A stretch of 64,000 nucleotides of DNA from Nucisporomicrobium flavum (GCF_016464385.1 NZ_JADMLH010000008.1:313300-377299), one strand, 5' to 3'. Numbered from the stretch's first letter, positions 42,641 through 51,524 are shown. The notes: a model not told the origin generated them from the letters alone. Translations and numbers: made by a program.

Positions 42641-43932
42641 CCGCGGAGCCTCGGTTGCGCAGCGCGCGGTCCGCGCCCGTACAGCCGGGATCGCCGCCGG
42701 ATCTCGGGGTGCTGCGGCTGCCGGGGTTCTGGATCGTGGTGGCGGTGCTGGCCGTGGGCGCCGTACGGATGTCGATGATCGCGGGGCAGTTCGCGGCCGC
42801 GTACCCGATCGCGCTGCTCACCGCGGCCGCTCTGTTCGCGCTGCTGGCCGTCCCGTTCTGGTTCGTCGTCTCGGAGCTCGACTTCCTCGAGCGGGAGCCG
42901 CTCGGGCTGCGCGTGCTGGCGTTCTGCTGGGGCGGGCTGGTCGCCACCGCGGTCTCCATCCCGGCCAGCGCCGCCCTCGACGACGTGATCGCCAAGCTGG
43001 GCTCGCCGCACCTCGCGGCCGACTGGGGCGCCGCGTTGGCCGGGCCGACCGTCGAGGAGATCGCCAAGACGCTCGGCGTGGTCGCCATCGTGCTCGTCGC
43101 CCGGGCACAGGTGAACAGCGTGCTGGACGGGGTCGTGTACGGCGCGCTGGTCGGCCTGGGATTCCAGATCGTCGAGGACATCGTGTACGCGATGGGCGCG
43201 GTCGCCCTGGCCGGCCGGGGTGACCACGTCGAACCGGTCATCACCACGTTCCTGCTGCGGGGCTTCCTCTCCGGCGTCTGGAGCCACACCCTGTTCGGCG
43301 CGCTGGCGGGCGCGGGCATCGGGTATCTCGTCGTGCGCTGCGAACGGACGCTGCGCACGCGGATCGGCGTGGCGATGCTGGGCGTGCTCGGGGCGTGGGC
43401 GTCGCACGTGCTGTGGAACTCGCCGCTGTTGCGCGACGGGCTCGGCAACGGCGCGATCGCCCTGCTCGTCGTGCTCGTCCTCAAGGGGCTGCCGCCGCTG
43501 CTGCTGATCTGGCTGCTCGTCCGCTCGGCGCATGACCGGGAGGCCGACTACTACGCCGAGCAGCTCGCGGCCCTGGACGATCCGGAGCTCATCACGCCGG
43601 CGGAGGTCGAGGCCCTCAAGTCAGGGTCGCGGCGGGCCAGCGCGCGGTGGCACGCCCGGGTCCAGGCCGGGTTCCGCGCGCGGGCGGCCGTACGGCGGCT
43701 GCAGCGCGCCCAGGCCCGGCTGGCGGTCGAGCTGAGCCGCGGCACCGAGGACCTCGGCCGCTGGTGCCGGGAGGTACGCCGGCAGCGCCGCATCCTCAAC
43801 CGGCTGGGACATCCGGAGGCGGTCGTGCCCGAGGGCAAGGGTCCGTGGCGGCGTACCGCCTCGGCGGTCTTCTCCACGGCCCTGGCCGTCGCGGTGCTGT
43901 GGGCGGCCGTCAGCACGCTCGGCGGCGGCTGA
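42637..43932 (+). CDS. PrsW-family intramembrane metalloprotease
   Basis: The 431-residue polytopic membrane protein carries the PrsW-family zinc-site motifs: TVEEIAK (EExxK type), GFQIVEDIVY, RGFLSGVWSHTLFGALAGAG and SHVLWN. PrsW proteases start site-1 cleavage of anti-sigma factors. The cytoplasmic C-terminal 120 residues are basic and helical. GTG 42637 overlaps the upstream stop (GTGA). Whether the co-encoded membrane-anchored protein is its substrate or a cofactor is open. Confidence 0.9.
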   Translation: MTAEPRLRSARSAPVQPGSPPDLGVLRLPGFWIVVAVLAVGAVRMSMIAGQFAAAYPIALLTAAALFALLAVPFWFVVSELDFLEREPLGLRVLAFCWGGLVATAVSIPASAALDDVIAKLGSPHLAADWGAALAGPTVEEIAKTLGVVAIVLVARAQVNSVLDGVVYGALVGLGFQIVEDIVYAMGAVALAGRGDHVEPVITTFLLRGFLSGVWSHTLFGALAGAGIGYLVVRCERTLRTRIGVAMLGVLGAWASHVLWNSPLLRDGLGNGAIALLVVLVLKGLPPLLLIWLLVRSAHDREADYYAEQLAALDDPELITPAEVEALKSGSRRASARWHARVQAGFRARAAVRRLQRAQARLAVELSRGTEDLGRWCREVRRQRRILNRLGHPEAVVPEGKGPWRRTASAVFSTALAVAVLWAAVSTLGGG

Positions 43933-43942
43933 CCGGCGCGGC

Positions 43943-44191
43943 TCAGACGACCGGCGGGATGCCACCGTCGCCGTCGACCACCATGTCGGGGGTGCCGTCC
44001 TCGTCGAGGTCCACCATCGTGATGTCGACCTTGCCGTCGCCGTCCGTGTCGAACTGGAACAGGTCCGCCTTGCCGTCACCGTCGGTGTCCGACACCCACA
44101 CGTCCGGCTTGCCGTCGCCGTTGGTGTCGGTGGCGAGCAGGTCGACCCGGTCGTCCCCGCGAGTCTCGACGATCTCCTGCGGCTCGCTCAT
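43943..44191 (-). CDS. Small Asp/Gly-rich calcium-binding-type repeat protein
   Basis: An 82-residue protein made almost entirely of repeats of the form DTDGDGKxDxxxx, five in succession (DTNGDGKPD, DTDGDGKAD, DTDGDGKVD, DLDEDGTPD, DGDGG). Each matches the dockerin/thrombospondin-3/EF-hand calcium loop DxDxDG. There is no signal peptide, so a cytosolic location is implied. ATG 44191 has GAGGAGAC upstream. It converges with the PrsW-like gene across 10 bp. Calcium binding is inferred. Confidence 0.8.
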   Translation of the reverse strand: MSEPQEIVETRGDDRVDLLATDTNGDGKPDVWVSDTDGDGKADLFQFDTDGDGKVDITMVDLDEDGTPDMVVDGDGGIPPVV

Positions 44192-44331
44192 GAACTGTCT
44201 CCTCGCTCCGGCAATGCGAATAGGTGGGTACCAACGTAGGGCCCAGGGGGTACCCCCGCGACCCGGGCGGTCGCCGGAGCTGTGACGGAAGTCGCTGGAT
44301 CGAGCGGAACCCGCCGGTAACGTTGCCCCTC

Positions 44332-44748
44332 GTGAGTACAGCGGCAGATGCCATGCAGGCCCTCCTCGCCAGCGGGGGCGGATCCCTGGGCGAGCGGATG
44401 GGAATCCGGATCACCGAGGCCACCCCCGAGCGGGTGGTCGCCACGATGCCGGTCGAGGGCAACACCCAGCCGTACGGGCTGCTGCACGGCGGCGCGTCGT
44501 GCGTGCTCGCCGAGACGATCGGTTCCGTGGGGGCGGCGCTGCACGGTGCCACGGTCGACCGGCCGTTCGCCGTGGGCGTGGACATCAACGCCACGCACCA
44601 CAAGGGCGTACGGTCCGGCGAGGTCACGGGCGTCGCGACCCCGGTGCACCGCGGGCGTACGGCGGTCACGTACGAGATCGTCATCTCGGACGAGGACGGC
44701 GACCGGGTGTGCACCGCCCGCCTGACTTGCCTGCTTCGAGGGGCCTGA
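44332..44748 (+). CDS. Hotdog-fold thioesterase (PaaI type)
   Basis: The 138-residue acyl-CoA thioesterase contains GNTQPYGLLHGGASCVLAETIGS, holding the catalytic Asn/His-Gly-Gly region of PaaI/YbdB-type hotdog enzymes, and VGVDINATHHKGVRSGEV. GTG 44332 matches the expected N-terminus. TAACGT lies eight bases upstream, possibly a leaderless -10. The substrate acyl chain is unknown. Confidence 0.9.
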   Translation: MSTAADAMQALLASGGGSLGERMGIRITEATPERVVATMPVEGNTQPYGLLHGGASCVLAETIGSVGAALHGATVDRPFAVGVDINATHHKGVRSGEVTGVATPVHRGRTAVTYEIVISDEDGDRVCTARLTCLLRGA

Positions 44749-44785
44749 GCCGCGTTTCTTGACGAATCCGCGTACCTTTCTTGAC

Positions 44786-45178
44786 GTGACCGACGTACCA
44801 CAGCACGCATTGGACGACGCGGCGCAGGTGCTGCACTGCGCGCTCAGCGGCGACTCCGACGCTGTGGTCTGCACCTTCGACGCGGTCGTGGACCGTTCGG
44901 GCGTGGTGGGCGCGTACGACGTGGCCTGGTGCCTCGCCGCAACGATGGTGGGACAGAACGTGCCCACGGGCGGCGCGTGGACCCTCGACTTCCCCGGCAT
45001 CGACGACGCCCGGTACGACAAGCGCTGGGTGGCCAGGTTCGTCAGCGCGTACGTGAACGGCGACATCCCCACCGGTGAGGCTCTGTTCGGGGCCGCCATC
45101 GCCGACGGTCAGCTCCCGGACTGCCTGCTCGCACTGGCGGGATCCACGGTGGCGACGCTGCGTCACCGCGCGGCATGA
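44786..45178 (+). CDS. Hypothetical protein (about 130 aa)
   Basis: The protein starts MTDVPQHALDDAAQVLHCALSG and includes YDVAWCLAATMVGQNVP; no family was recognised. GTG 44786 is preceded by TACCTT seven bases upstream (leaderless pattern) and by two copies of TTTCTTGACG 21 bp apart. It is followed 4 bp later by the DUF2786 gene, so the two are likely co-transcribed. Confidence 0.68.
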   Translation: MTDVPQHALDDAAQVLHCALSGDSDAVVCTFDAVVDRSGVVGAYDVAWCLAATMVGQNVPTGGAWTLDFPGIDDARYDKRWVARFVSAYVNGDIPTGEALFGAAIADGQLPDCLLALAGSTVATLRHRAA

Positions 45179-45182
45179 CCGC

Positions 45183-45875
45183 ATGACCGATCGGCTCCTG
45201 GAGCGGGTCAGGAAGCTGCTGGCGAAGGCGGAGAGCCCCGCGTGCACCCCCGCCGAGGCCGAGGCGTTCACCGCCAAGGCCGCCGAGCTCATCGCCAAGT
45301 ACGGCGTCGACCAGGCGTTGCTGGCCGGCGCCGATCCCGCCGCCGACCCGGTCGGTGATCGCATCGTGACGGTGGAACCGCCGTACTCGAGGGACAAGGC
45401 CGGCCTGCTCGGAGCCGTCGCCATCGCTCTGCGCTGCAAGGTCGTGCACCTGGAGCGGCGCGGCACCGCGCGGATCCACCTCTTCGGGCACCGCGCCGAC
45501 CTCGAGCGCGTCGAGCTGCTGTTCACCTCCCTGCTCGTGCAGGCCGCGCACGGCCTCGCCGCGGCCGCGGTACCGACCTACGACCACCCGGCGGCGTTCC
45601 GGCGCTCGTGGCTGGTCGGCTTCACCGAGGCGATCCGGGCCCGGCTCACCGCAACAGAGCAGGCGGCGGCCGCCTCGGCACCGGGCGCGGAGCTGGTGCT
45701 CGTCGACCGGACCGTTGCGGTGGAGCGCCGGCGCGACGAGACGTACCCGAAGCTGGCCCGGCTGGGACCTCGCCGGCTGGCCGGCAGCGGCCGCGGCCAG
45801 GGGTATGCGGCCGGCCGCACCGCCGACCTGGGCGGCAGCCGGCCGCTAGATTTTTTCCGCGCTCCGGAGATATAG
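45183..45875 (+). CDS. DUF2786 domain protein
   Basis: The 230-residue protein opens with the DUF2786 domain (RLLERVRKLLAKAESPACTPAEAEAFTAKAAELIAKYGVD). A middle domain (LHLERRGTARIHLFGHRADLERVELLFTSLL) then matches its usual partner region. The C-terminus is Arg/Gly-rich. The function is unknown; such proteins recur in actinobacteria and phages. Its last 30 bp overlap the convergent gene at 45846. Confidence 0.85.
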   Translation: MTDRLLERVRKLLAKAESPACTPAEAEAFTAKAAELIAKYGVDQALLAGADPAADPVGDRIVTVEPPYSRDKAGLLGAVAIALRCKVVHLERRGTARIHLFGHRADLERVELLFTSLLVQAAHGLAAAAVPTYDHPAAFRRSWLVGFTEAIRARLTATEQAAAASAPGAELVLVDRTVAVERRRDETYPKLARLGPRRLAGSGRGQGYAAGRTADLGGSRPLDFFRAPEI

Positions 45876-46163
45876 GGCCTTTGCGTACTGCGCGGCGGCG
45901 GCCTCGTTGTACATCGAGGCCTGCGCCATGTACCACTGGTTGTCCGCGAGCGCCTTCTTCGCCTGCGTCATCCCCGACCACCGGATGTCCGCATCGACCT
46001 CGGACAGCCCGCGCGCCTTGAAGTTCCGCCGCATCTGCATCTTGCCGAGCCGGAAGTTCTCCGCGGCCTGCTCGGCCTCGCGCATGCACGCCATTCCCTT
46101 CTCGCTCAGCGCCTCGGCCAGATTGAAGGCGCCCTGCTCCTCGGTGGTGGTGAATGTCGGCAC
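45846..46163 (-). CDS. Small helical hypothetical protein
   Basis: The 105-residue protein is rich in Ala, Met and Gln, with predicted helices (GMACMREAEQAAENFRLGKM and MTQAKKALADNQWYMAQA). GTG 46163 has GGGAGG six bases upstream, a strong start signal. It converges with and overlaps DUF2786 by 30 bp. No family was recognised. Confidence 0.65.
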   Translation of the reverse strand: MPTFTTTEEQGAFNLAEALSEKGMACMREAEQAAENFRLGKMQMRRNFKARGLSEVDADIRWSGMTQAKKALADNQWYMAQASMYNEAAAAQYAKALYLRSAEKI

Positions 46164-46255
46164 GTCGTTCCTCCCGTGAACTTGGTTCACGGATAGCAGT
46201 ACGTATCAGGTGCCGATTCCGCTAGGTGCGTGCAAGAAAGGTCAAACTGCCGGCT

Positions 46256-46672
46256 TCACGGCTTCAGATCGATGGAGGCCTTGAAGGAGCCGTCCATGTC
46301 GAACGGCACCGATTCGTGCTCGTGGGTCACCACCCACCGGCCGGCGACCTTGCGCAGGCCCAGCGTCGAGCGGAACCACAGGGTGAAACTCTCCGGCATC
46401 CCCTTCGGCGTCGCCGTCAGGCAGTTCAGGCTCGTGCAGAACGCCACGTCGTCGCCGGCGGTCACCTCCAGATCGGTCACCTCCAGGCTCATCGACTCCT
46501 CGAACGTCGCCAGCCACGCCGACACCGATTCGACGGTGCTCTCCGGCTGGCGAAGCGGCGGCGCGAGCGTGAACTCGACGATGCCGGGCGCGTTGTGGGC
46601 CAGCATCGCCCGCGGGTCCTTCGCCGCCACTGCGGCCGCTCGCTCCAGGACGACGGTACGGATCTCTTCCAC
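46256..46672 (-). CDS. SnoaL-like/NTF2-fold protein
   Basis: The 138-residue protein has the cone-shaped NTF2-like fold: the helical start EEIRTVVLERAAAVAAKDPRAMLAHNAPG is followed by strands VTDLEVTAGDDVAFCTSLN and WFRSTLGLRKVAGRWVVTHEHES. The pattern fits DUF4440/ketosteroid-isomerase-like proteins. GTG 46672 has GGAGG upstream. It is divergent from the YCII gene. The substrate is unknown. Confidence 0.85.
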   Translation of the reverse strand: MEEIRTVVLERAAAVAAKDPRAMLAHNAPGIVEFTLAPPLRQPESTVESVSAWLATFEESMSLEVTDLEVTAGDDVAFCTSLNCLTATPKGMPESFTLWFRSTLGLRKVAGRWVVTHEHESVPFDMDGSFKASIDLKP

Positions 46673-46771
46673 GATTTCCTCCTCGCGTACGGGTCTGTCA
46701 CCGGTGATGTCGAAGCGGTGGACGCGGTTTCGACGTCACCGGGTGGAGGATCCATTCCTGAGGAGGAAAAG

Positions 46772-47143
46772 ATGAAGTACCTGATCCTGATCCAGTCGAA
46801 CGAGCGGTCCCTCGCGGTCTGGGAGACGCTCACCGACCAGCAGCGCACCGACTTCGGGGTCGGGCACCTCAAGCTCAGCCAGGAGATGGCCGAGGCGGGC
46901 GTGCTCGTCGCCTCGGAAGGGCTCGCCGACCCGTCGCTCGCCACCTGGGTGTCGGTCCGCGACGGCCGGACGATCGCCTCCGACGGCCCGTACGCCGAGG
47001 TCAAGGAGCACCTCGCCGGGTTCTACCTGATCGACTGCGCGGACGCCGACGAGGCCGTCGCCTGGGCCGCCAAGGTGCCGGACGCCGCGTACACGCAGGT
47101 GGAGGTCCGGCCCGTGCTCGACATGAGCGGCTGGGACTTCTGA
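46772..47143 (+). CDS. YCII-related (DGPF-type) protein
   Basis: The 123-residue protein starts MKYLILIQSNERS and contains ASDGPYAEVKEHLAGFYLIDC, the DGPF/YCII family hallmark, ending VEVRPVLDMSGWDF. ATG 46772 has GAGGAGG upstream. It is immediately followed (2-bp gap) by an ECF sigma factor, the conserved ECF42 arrangement in which the YCII protein accompanies the sigma factor. Confidence 0.93.
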   Translation: MKYLILIQSNERSLAVWETLTDQQRTDFGVGHLKLSQEMAEAGVLVASEGLADPSLATWVSVRDGRTIASDGPYAEVKEHLAGFYLIDCADADEAVAWAAKVPDAAYTQVEVRPVLDMSGWDF

Positions 47144-47145
47144 GC

Positions 47146-48345
47146 GTGGCCGTGGCGCTGGAGGATCTGCTGCGCGAGTACGCGCCGCAGGTCCTGGGCG
47201 CGGTCGTGCGCCGGTACGGCGACTTCGACACGTGCGAGGACGCGGTCCAGGAGGCCCTGCTCGCCGCCGCCCAGCAGTGGCCGATCGAGGGCATCCCGGC
47301 GCAGCCCCGCAACTGGCTGATCACCGTCGCGTCCCGGCGCCGCATCGAGTCGCTGCGCAGCGAGACCGCCCGGCGCCGCCGGGAGGACGCGGTCAGCCAC
47401 GAGCCGGCCACCGCGGCGGTCCCGTCCGTCGACGACTCGCTCACGCTTCTGCTGCTGTGCTGCCACCCTGCGCTGACCACCGCCTCCCAGGTGGCGCTGA
47501 CGCTGCGCGCGGTCGGCGGCCTCACGACGGCCGAGATAGCCCGGGCCCTGCTCGTGCCGGAGTCCACGGTCGGGCAGCGGATCAGCCGGGCCAAGCAGCG
47601 GATCCGGGAGGCGGGGGCCAGGTTCGCGCTGCCGCCGCCGGAGGAGCTCGAGACGCGGCTGGTCGCCGTACGCCAGGTCCTGTATCTGATCTTCAATGAG
47701 GGGTACACCGCCAGCTCGGGCGCACGGCTGCACCGTGTCGAGCTGAGCGCGGAGGCCGTACGGCTGACCCGGCAGCTCCGGGACCGCCTGCCCGGCGACG
47801 GTGAGGTGGCCGGCCTGCTCGCGTTGATGCTGCTCACCGACGCGCGGCGGCCGGCGCGGACGCGACCCGACGGTGCCCTGGTGCCCCTCGCCGACCAGGA
47901 CAGGTCGCTGTGGGACCGCGCGGCGATCGCCGAGGGGATCGCGCTGATCACCGCGACGCTGGCCCGGGCGCCGATCGGGCCGTACCAGCTCCAGGCCGCG
48001 ATCGCGGCGGTCCACGCCGAGGCGGCCCGCGCCGAGGACACCGACTGGCCGCAGATCCTCCGGCTGTACGCGATCCTCGAAGCGCTCGCGCCCGGCCCGA
48101 TGGTCACGCTGAACCGCATCGTCGCGCTCGCCGAGGTACGCGGACCCGCCGAGGCGCTGCGGCAGCTGGACGCGGCGGCGCTGGGCGGGCATCACCGGGT
48201 GGCCGCGGTCCGGGCTCACCTGTTGGAGCGAACCGGCGACCTCGCCGCCGCCCGGTCCGTCTACCTCGACGCGGCCCGGCGGACGCTCAGCGTTCCGGAG
48301 CAGCGCTACCTGGCCGCCCGGGCCGCCCGCCTTCGTGCACCGTGA
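47146..48345 (+). CDS. ECF sigma factor, ECF42-type with C-terminal extension
   Basis: The 399-residue protein has sigma region 2 (GDFDTCEDAVQEALLAAAQQWP with the DAVQEA motif), region 4 (LTTAEIARALLVPESTVGQRISRAKQRI), and a 220-residue C-terminal extension with a TPR-like helical array (YGLFNEGY-type loop seen as YLIFNEGYTASSG). ECF42 members lack an anti-sigma factor and are thought to be controlled by this extension. It is coupled to the upstream YCII gene. It directs transcription; targets are not visible. Confidence 0.93.
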   Translation: MAVALEDLLREYAPQVLGAVVRRYGDFDTCEDAVQEALLAAAQQWPIEGIPAQPRNWLITVASRRRIESLRSETARRRREDAVSHEPATAAVPSVDDSLTLLLLCCHPALTTASQVALTLRAVGGLTTAEIARALLVPESTVGQRISRAKQRIREAGARFALPPPEELETRLVAVRQVLYLIFNEGYTASSGARLHRVELSAEAVRLTRQLRDRLPGDGEVAGLLALMLLTDARRPARTRPDGALVPLADQDRSLWDRAAIAEGIALITATLARAPIGPYQLQAAIAAVHAEAARAEDTDWPQILRLYAILEALAPGPMVTLNRIVALAEVRGPAEALRQLDAAALGGHHRVAAVRAHLLERTGDLAAARSVYLDAARRTLSVPEQRYLAARAARLRAP

Positions 48346-48439
48346 TCACAACCCACCGCTACCGGGAGGAAATCGTGTCGTGCGCCACGGCGCCGATGGT
48401 TCGGGTGTCTGAGCCGCCGGTGATCGGGAGGAGCACGTC

Positions 48440-49534
48440 GTGGGCGTACGCGAGCAGGGTTGGTCCGGCGCGGGCCGGCTCGGTGTCAAGGCGATGACCG
48501 GGCTGCTCGCCGTGGGCCTCGTCGCGGGCATCGGCGGCACGCACATGGCCGCCGCGGACACGCCCGGGCCCGCCGCGCGACAGGCCGAGCCCACGCCGGC
48601 CCGGGTTACGCCGGCCCGGGTTACGCCGGCGCCCTCCTCCAGCGCGCGGACCGACGCCTTCGAAGCCACCCGGGTCATGCCGCTCGGCGACTCGATCACC
48701 CGCGGCACCGGCTCACCGACGCGCGCCTCCTACCGGATGGACCTCGCCGGGCGCCTGCTCAAGGGCGGCATGGAGATCAACTACGTGGGGTCGCAGCGGG
48801 ACGGCACGGGCAGCGACATCAACCACGAGGGCCACGGCGGCTGGACCATCGACGAACTCTCCGGCCAGCTCGACGGCTGGCTCGACGCGTACCGCCCGGA
48901 CGTCGTCCTGCTGCACGCCGGCACCAACAACATCACCCAGGGTGACTCGGCCTCGACCACGGCCCGCAAGCTCTCCGCGATGATCGACCAGATCCGCACG
49001 GCCCGGCCCGACGCGTACATCTTCGTCGCGCAGATCATCACCAGCCGGGTGCCCCGGGAGGCGGCCGTCGACCGCGCGTACAACCGGCTGATCCCGCAGC
49101 TGGTCGCGGCCAAGCAGGACGACCGCATCACGGTCGTGGACCAGTCGTCGGTGGCCGGCATCGACCTGCACGACCTCCACCACCCCAACGACTTCGGCTA
49201 CTCCAAGATGGCGTGGAACTGGTACCGCGGCATGTCCCGCGTATTCGGCACCTCCGGCGACACCGGCCCCGACCCGTACCGGATGAGCCGGGCGGTCCGC
49301 TGCCTCGCCACGAAGACCACGGTCGACGGCGAGGAGCGCCACCGCACCGAATGCCGCCTCTGGACGTTGCGGACCACCACGGTCACGACCGACGGCGTGA
49401 AGCGACAGGTACGCGCCTGGATGACGCTTCGGGAGACCAAGCAGAGCTATCGCGTACGGGTGAACGGCGAGCTGCAGACGCGGACGCGGGTCGTCCGGCG
49501 CTGGACCGGCCCCGGCAATCTCCTCAACCTCTGA
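48440..49534 (+). CDS. Secreted SGNH/GDSL hydrolase
   Basis: A 364-residue secreted protein. A signal peptide or anchor (MTGLLAVGLVAGIGGTHMAAA) and a Pro/Thr-rich linker precede a GDSL-type domain. That domain has block I MPLGDSITRGTG, block III HAGTNNI and the catalytic Asp-His pair DLHHPNDFGY. A basic beta-rich C-terminal domain of about 90 residues follows and may bind the wall or a polysaccharide. GTG 48440 has GGGAGGAG upstream. It probably acts as an acetylxylan or lipid esterase; specificity is inference. Confidence 0.9.
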   Translation: MGVREQGWSGAGRLGVKAMTGLLAVGLVAGIGGTHMAAADTPGPAARQAEPTPARVTPARVTPAPSSSARTDAFEATRVMPLGDSITRGTGSPTRASYRMDLAGRLLKGGMEINYVGSQRDGTGSDINHEGHGGWTIDELSGQLDGWLDAYRPDVVLLHAGTNNITQGDSASTTARKLSAMIDQIRTARPDAYIFVAQIITSRVPREAAVDRAYNRLIPQLVAAKQDDRITVVDQSSVAGIDLHDLHHPNDFGYSKMAWNWYRGMSRVFGTSGDTGPDPYRMSRAVRCLATKTTVDGEERHRTECRLWTLRTTTVTTDGVKRQVRAWMTLRETKQSYRVRVNGELQTRTRVVRRWTGPGNLLNL

Positions 49535-49569
49535 CCGCTTCGGGGCCGCGTGCCCGTCGCCGGGTCGCG

Positions 49570-49884
49570 TCAGGTCTGGCCGGTCTCGAACATCTCCAGA
49601 ACGCCGGAGACGTCGAGCACCCGGTGCACGAGCCCGTGCGCGTTGACGATCGACATCTTCACTCCGGCCGCCCTGGCGGCGAGGAAACCCTCGATCAGCG
49701 CGCCCATCGCCTCGCTGTCGAGGAAGGCCGTATCGTCGAAGTCCACGACGAGGGCCCCCGCCCCGTCCTCCTGCGCGGCGGCCACGAGGACATCGCGCAG
49801 CTCCTCGCGAGCGTTGATGTCCAGATCGCCGGACAGCCTGACAGCACCCGCCTCCCGGGTGATCTGGTAGCTCGGCTCGATCAC
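49570..49884 (-). CDS. STAS-domain anti-sigma factor antagonist
   Basis: The 104-residue single STAS domain of SpoIIAA/RsbV type has LSGDLDINAREELRDVL, and VVDFDDTAFLDSEAMGAL places a Ser where the regulatory phosphoserine sits. GTG 49884 has AGAGGG six bases upstream. It is 41 bp downstream of an anti-sigma-type kinase on the same strand, its probable partner in a partner-switching module. No sigma factor gene adjoins. Confidence 0.92.
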   Translation of the reverse strand: MIEPSYQITREAGAVRLSGDLDINAREELRDVLVAAAQEDGAGALVVDFDDTAFLDSEAMGALIEGFLAARAAGVKMSIVNAHGLVHRVLDVSGVLEMFETGQT

Positions 49885-49925
49885 GGACAACCCTCTGACT
49901 TGATCAATCGTCCTGCGATCATAGG

Positions 49926-50354
49926 TCAGCCGGGCATCGGGAACTCGGCCCAGACGTGCTTGCTGTCACCCTCGACATACCACCCGATCTCCAACGCGAA
50001 CTTGCTCGCCAGCTGCAGCCCCAGCCCACCCTGCCCGAGCGGCCGGCCCTCGCTGTACTGCGGCACCACGTCGGGTGCCTTGTCGTCGACGTCGAGCACG
50101 TACCGGGAACCGGACCGGCCGAGCCGTACGGTAGTCGGCGGCAGCGCGTGCCGCAGAGCGTTGGTGGCCAGCTCCGTCGCAACGAGACAGACCTTCTCCG
50201 GAATTTCGTCGAGGGCAGCCCCCTCGGCCAGCGCCTCCCCGGTGACGGCCTCGTGCAGGGACGCCCGCAGGAGCTTCAGCTGGGCGGGGCTGTCCAGGAC
50301 CCACCGGCGGAGCTCGGTCATCGGCGGCGGTAGCTGTGCGCTGAGTGAAGGCAT
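49926..50354 (-). CDS. Anti-sigma regulatory factor (HATPase_c serine kinase)
   Basis: The 142-residue GHKL ATPase of RsbW/SpoIIAB type has N-box ATELATNALRHALPP and G-box GQGGLGLQLASKF. It would bind a sigma factor or phosphorylate the adjacent STAS protein. ATG 50354 is likely; ATG 50321 is an alternative. The ribosome site is weak. The gene lies just beyond an IS remnant, which may have replaced its original promoter region. Confidence 0.88.
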   Translation of the reverse strand: MPSLSAQLPPPMTELRRWVLDSPAQLKLLRASLHEAVTGEALAEGAALDEIPEKVCLVATELATNALRHALPPTTVRLGRSGSRYVLDVDDKAPDVVPQYSEGRPLGQGGLGLQLASKFALEIGWYVEGDSKHVWAEFPMPG

Positions 50355-50389
50355 GACTCTGTGTTGCCCTACAGGCCCGCGGATCATGT

Positions 50390-50790
50390 ATCCCGCGCCC
50401 ACTTCCCGCCCGTTCGGCGCAGCTCCGGTCCCTCTCGGGCGATTCGACCTTGGCGTTGCAGGATCCGGTCGATGGTGCGTTCCGAAGGCACCATCAGGTC
50501 CCTGCGGGTGACGCAGCATGTCCAGGCGGATCCGTCGGCGCTCCCCACCGTGGATCTGTCCGGCGCGTCTGCGCCACCGCCTCCTTGACCTGAGTAGGCG
50601 AGGAATGCGGCCGATGCGACCGATCCACCAGACCGACCAGCTGCCCACTCACATACCGGCCCCCCAGCGATGCACCGTCGACCGGTGCACCCCGACGCCG
50701 GCAGCCACCTCCGTGACATCCGCACCCGCCGGCACCGCACGAACCGCGTCCAGACGTTGCTCGACAACCGACAAGACAACCAGCGCCAAT
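50390..50790 (-). pseudogene. Frameshifted IS481-type transposase remnant (N-terminal part)
   Basis: Reading the minus strand across frames gives, in order, a helix-turn-helix segment (EVAAGVGVHRSTVHRW), the IS481-typical GLVDRSHRPHSSP, then KEAVAQTRRTDPRWGA, RRIRLDMLRHP and PSERTIDRILQRQGRI. At least two frameshifts separate these pieces, and the DDE catalytic domain is missing. The region from about 50790 to 51154 shows no gene and a lower GC content. No terminal inverted repeats were identified. Confidence 0.7.
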
Positions 50791-51154
50791 CCCGGCCTTC
50801 CCGAACCACAGACGCCCCGCGGAGACCTCGGGCTCAGGGTGCCGAAACAGACCGCTGTCGCAGATCACCTGGCGAACGCGTGTCGCACCAGTCGACGGAG
50901 GACAGGCTGCGCTGCGACCACACTGTCAAATTATCTTTCCTGGATGAAGGCGCCGCGCAAGCGCGCGCGGCCGGCCGAGCACGGCCTGCTGGCGGCCTCC
51001 GGCCGGCATCGGCCGGCGTGCCGGCAGATCTCTGCGACGGTGCCCAGATCGAGGCGATGCCTCCGGCGGGAGCGTTCAGGCTTCGGGGATGGCTGAGGGT
51101 TCACAAGTCAGCGATAAGGGAGACGATGCCGCCCCAATATGCGACCTTTGGATC

Positions 51155-51484
51155 ATGGCTCTAGACCTGCGGAATCTTATGATTCGGAGCTATCTGATCG
51201 GGGTGATTGGGCGGCCGGATGCGAACCTTCCCACGTATGGCGACCTGCACCAGAGGTTCGGGGGCGGCTATCAGAATCAGGGACGTTTCCTCCAGACGAT
51301 CTACGACGACTGCACGGAGAACAAGGAACCAGACCTGACGGTTCTGGTCGTGGGTGCAGACACCCGCCTGCCGTCCCGGTTTGAAGGACGAGAGTGGAAG
51401 GACTCGCCAGAGGTCCGTCAACGCTGGCGTGAGGCTGTAAAAGCGGTCAAGGCATGGAAGTGGTCCAACACCAGGTTCCTGTAG
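51155..51484 (+). CDS. Hypothetical protein in an atypical island next to tRNA genes
   Basis: A 109-residue frame from ATG 51155 (MALDLRNLMIRSYLIGVIG). It contains LPTYGDLHQRFGGGYQNQGRFLQTIYDDCTENKEPDLTVLVVG, which looks like a helical DNA- or nucleotide-related domain. No family was recognised. GC content and third-position bias are below those of neighbours. The ribosome site is weak; an upstream in-frame ATG at 51089 would add 22 residues. With the IS remnant and the tRNA cluster, it looks like part of a decayed mobile insertion. Confidence 0.55.
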   Translation: MALDLRNLMIRSYLIGVIGRPDANLPTYGDLHQRFGGGYQNQGRFLQTIYDDCTENKEPDLTVLVVGADTRLPSRFEGREWKDSPEVRQRWREAVKAVKAWKWSNTRFL

Positions 51485-51524
51485 GGCGCTACCGACGCTG
51501 GCAGACCGGCGCGAGCCCGGACAG

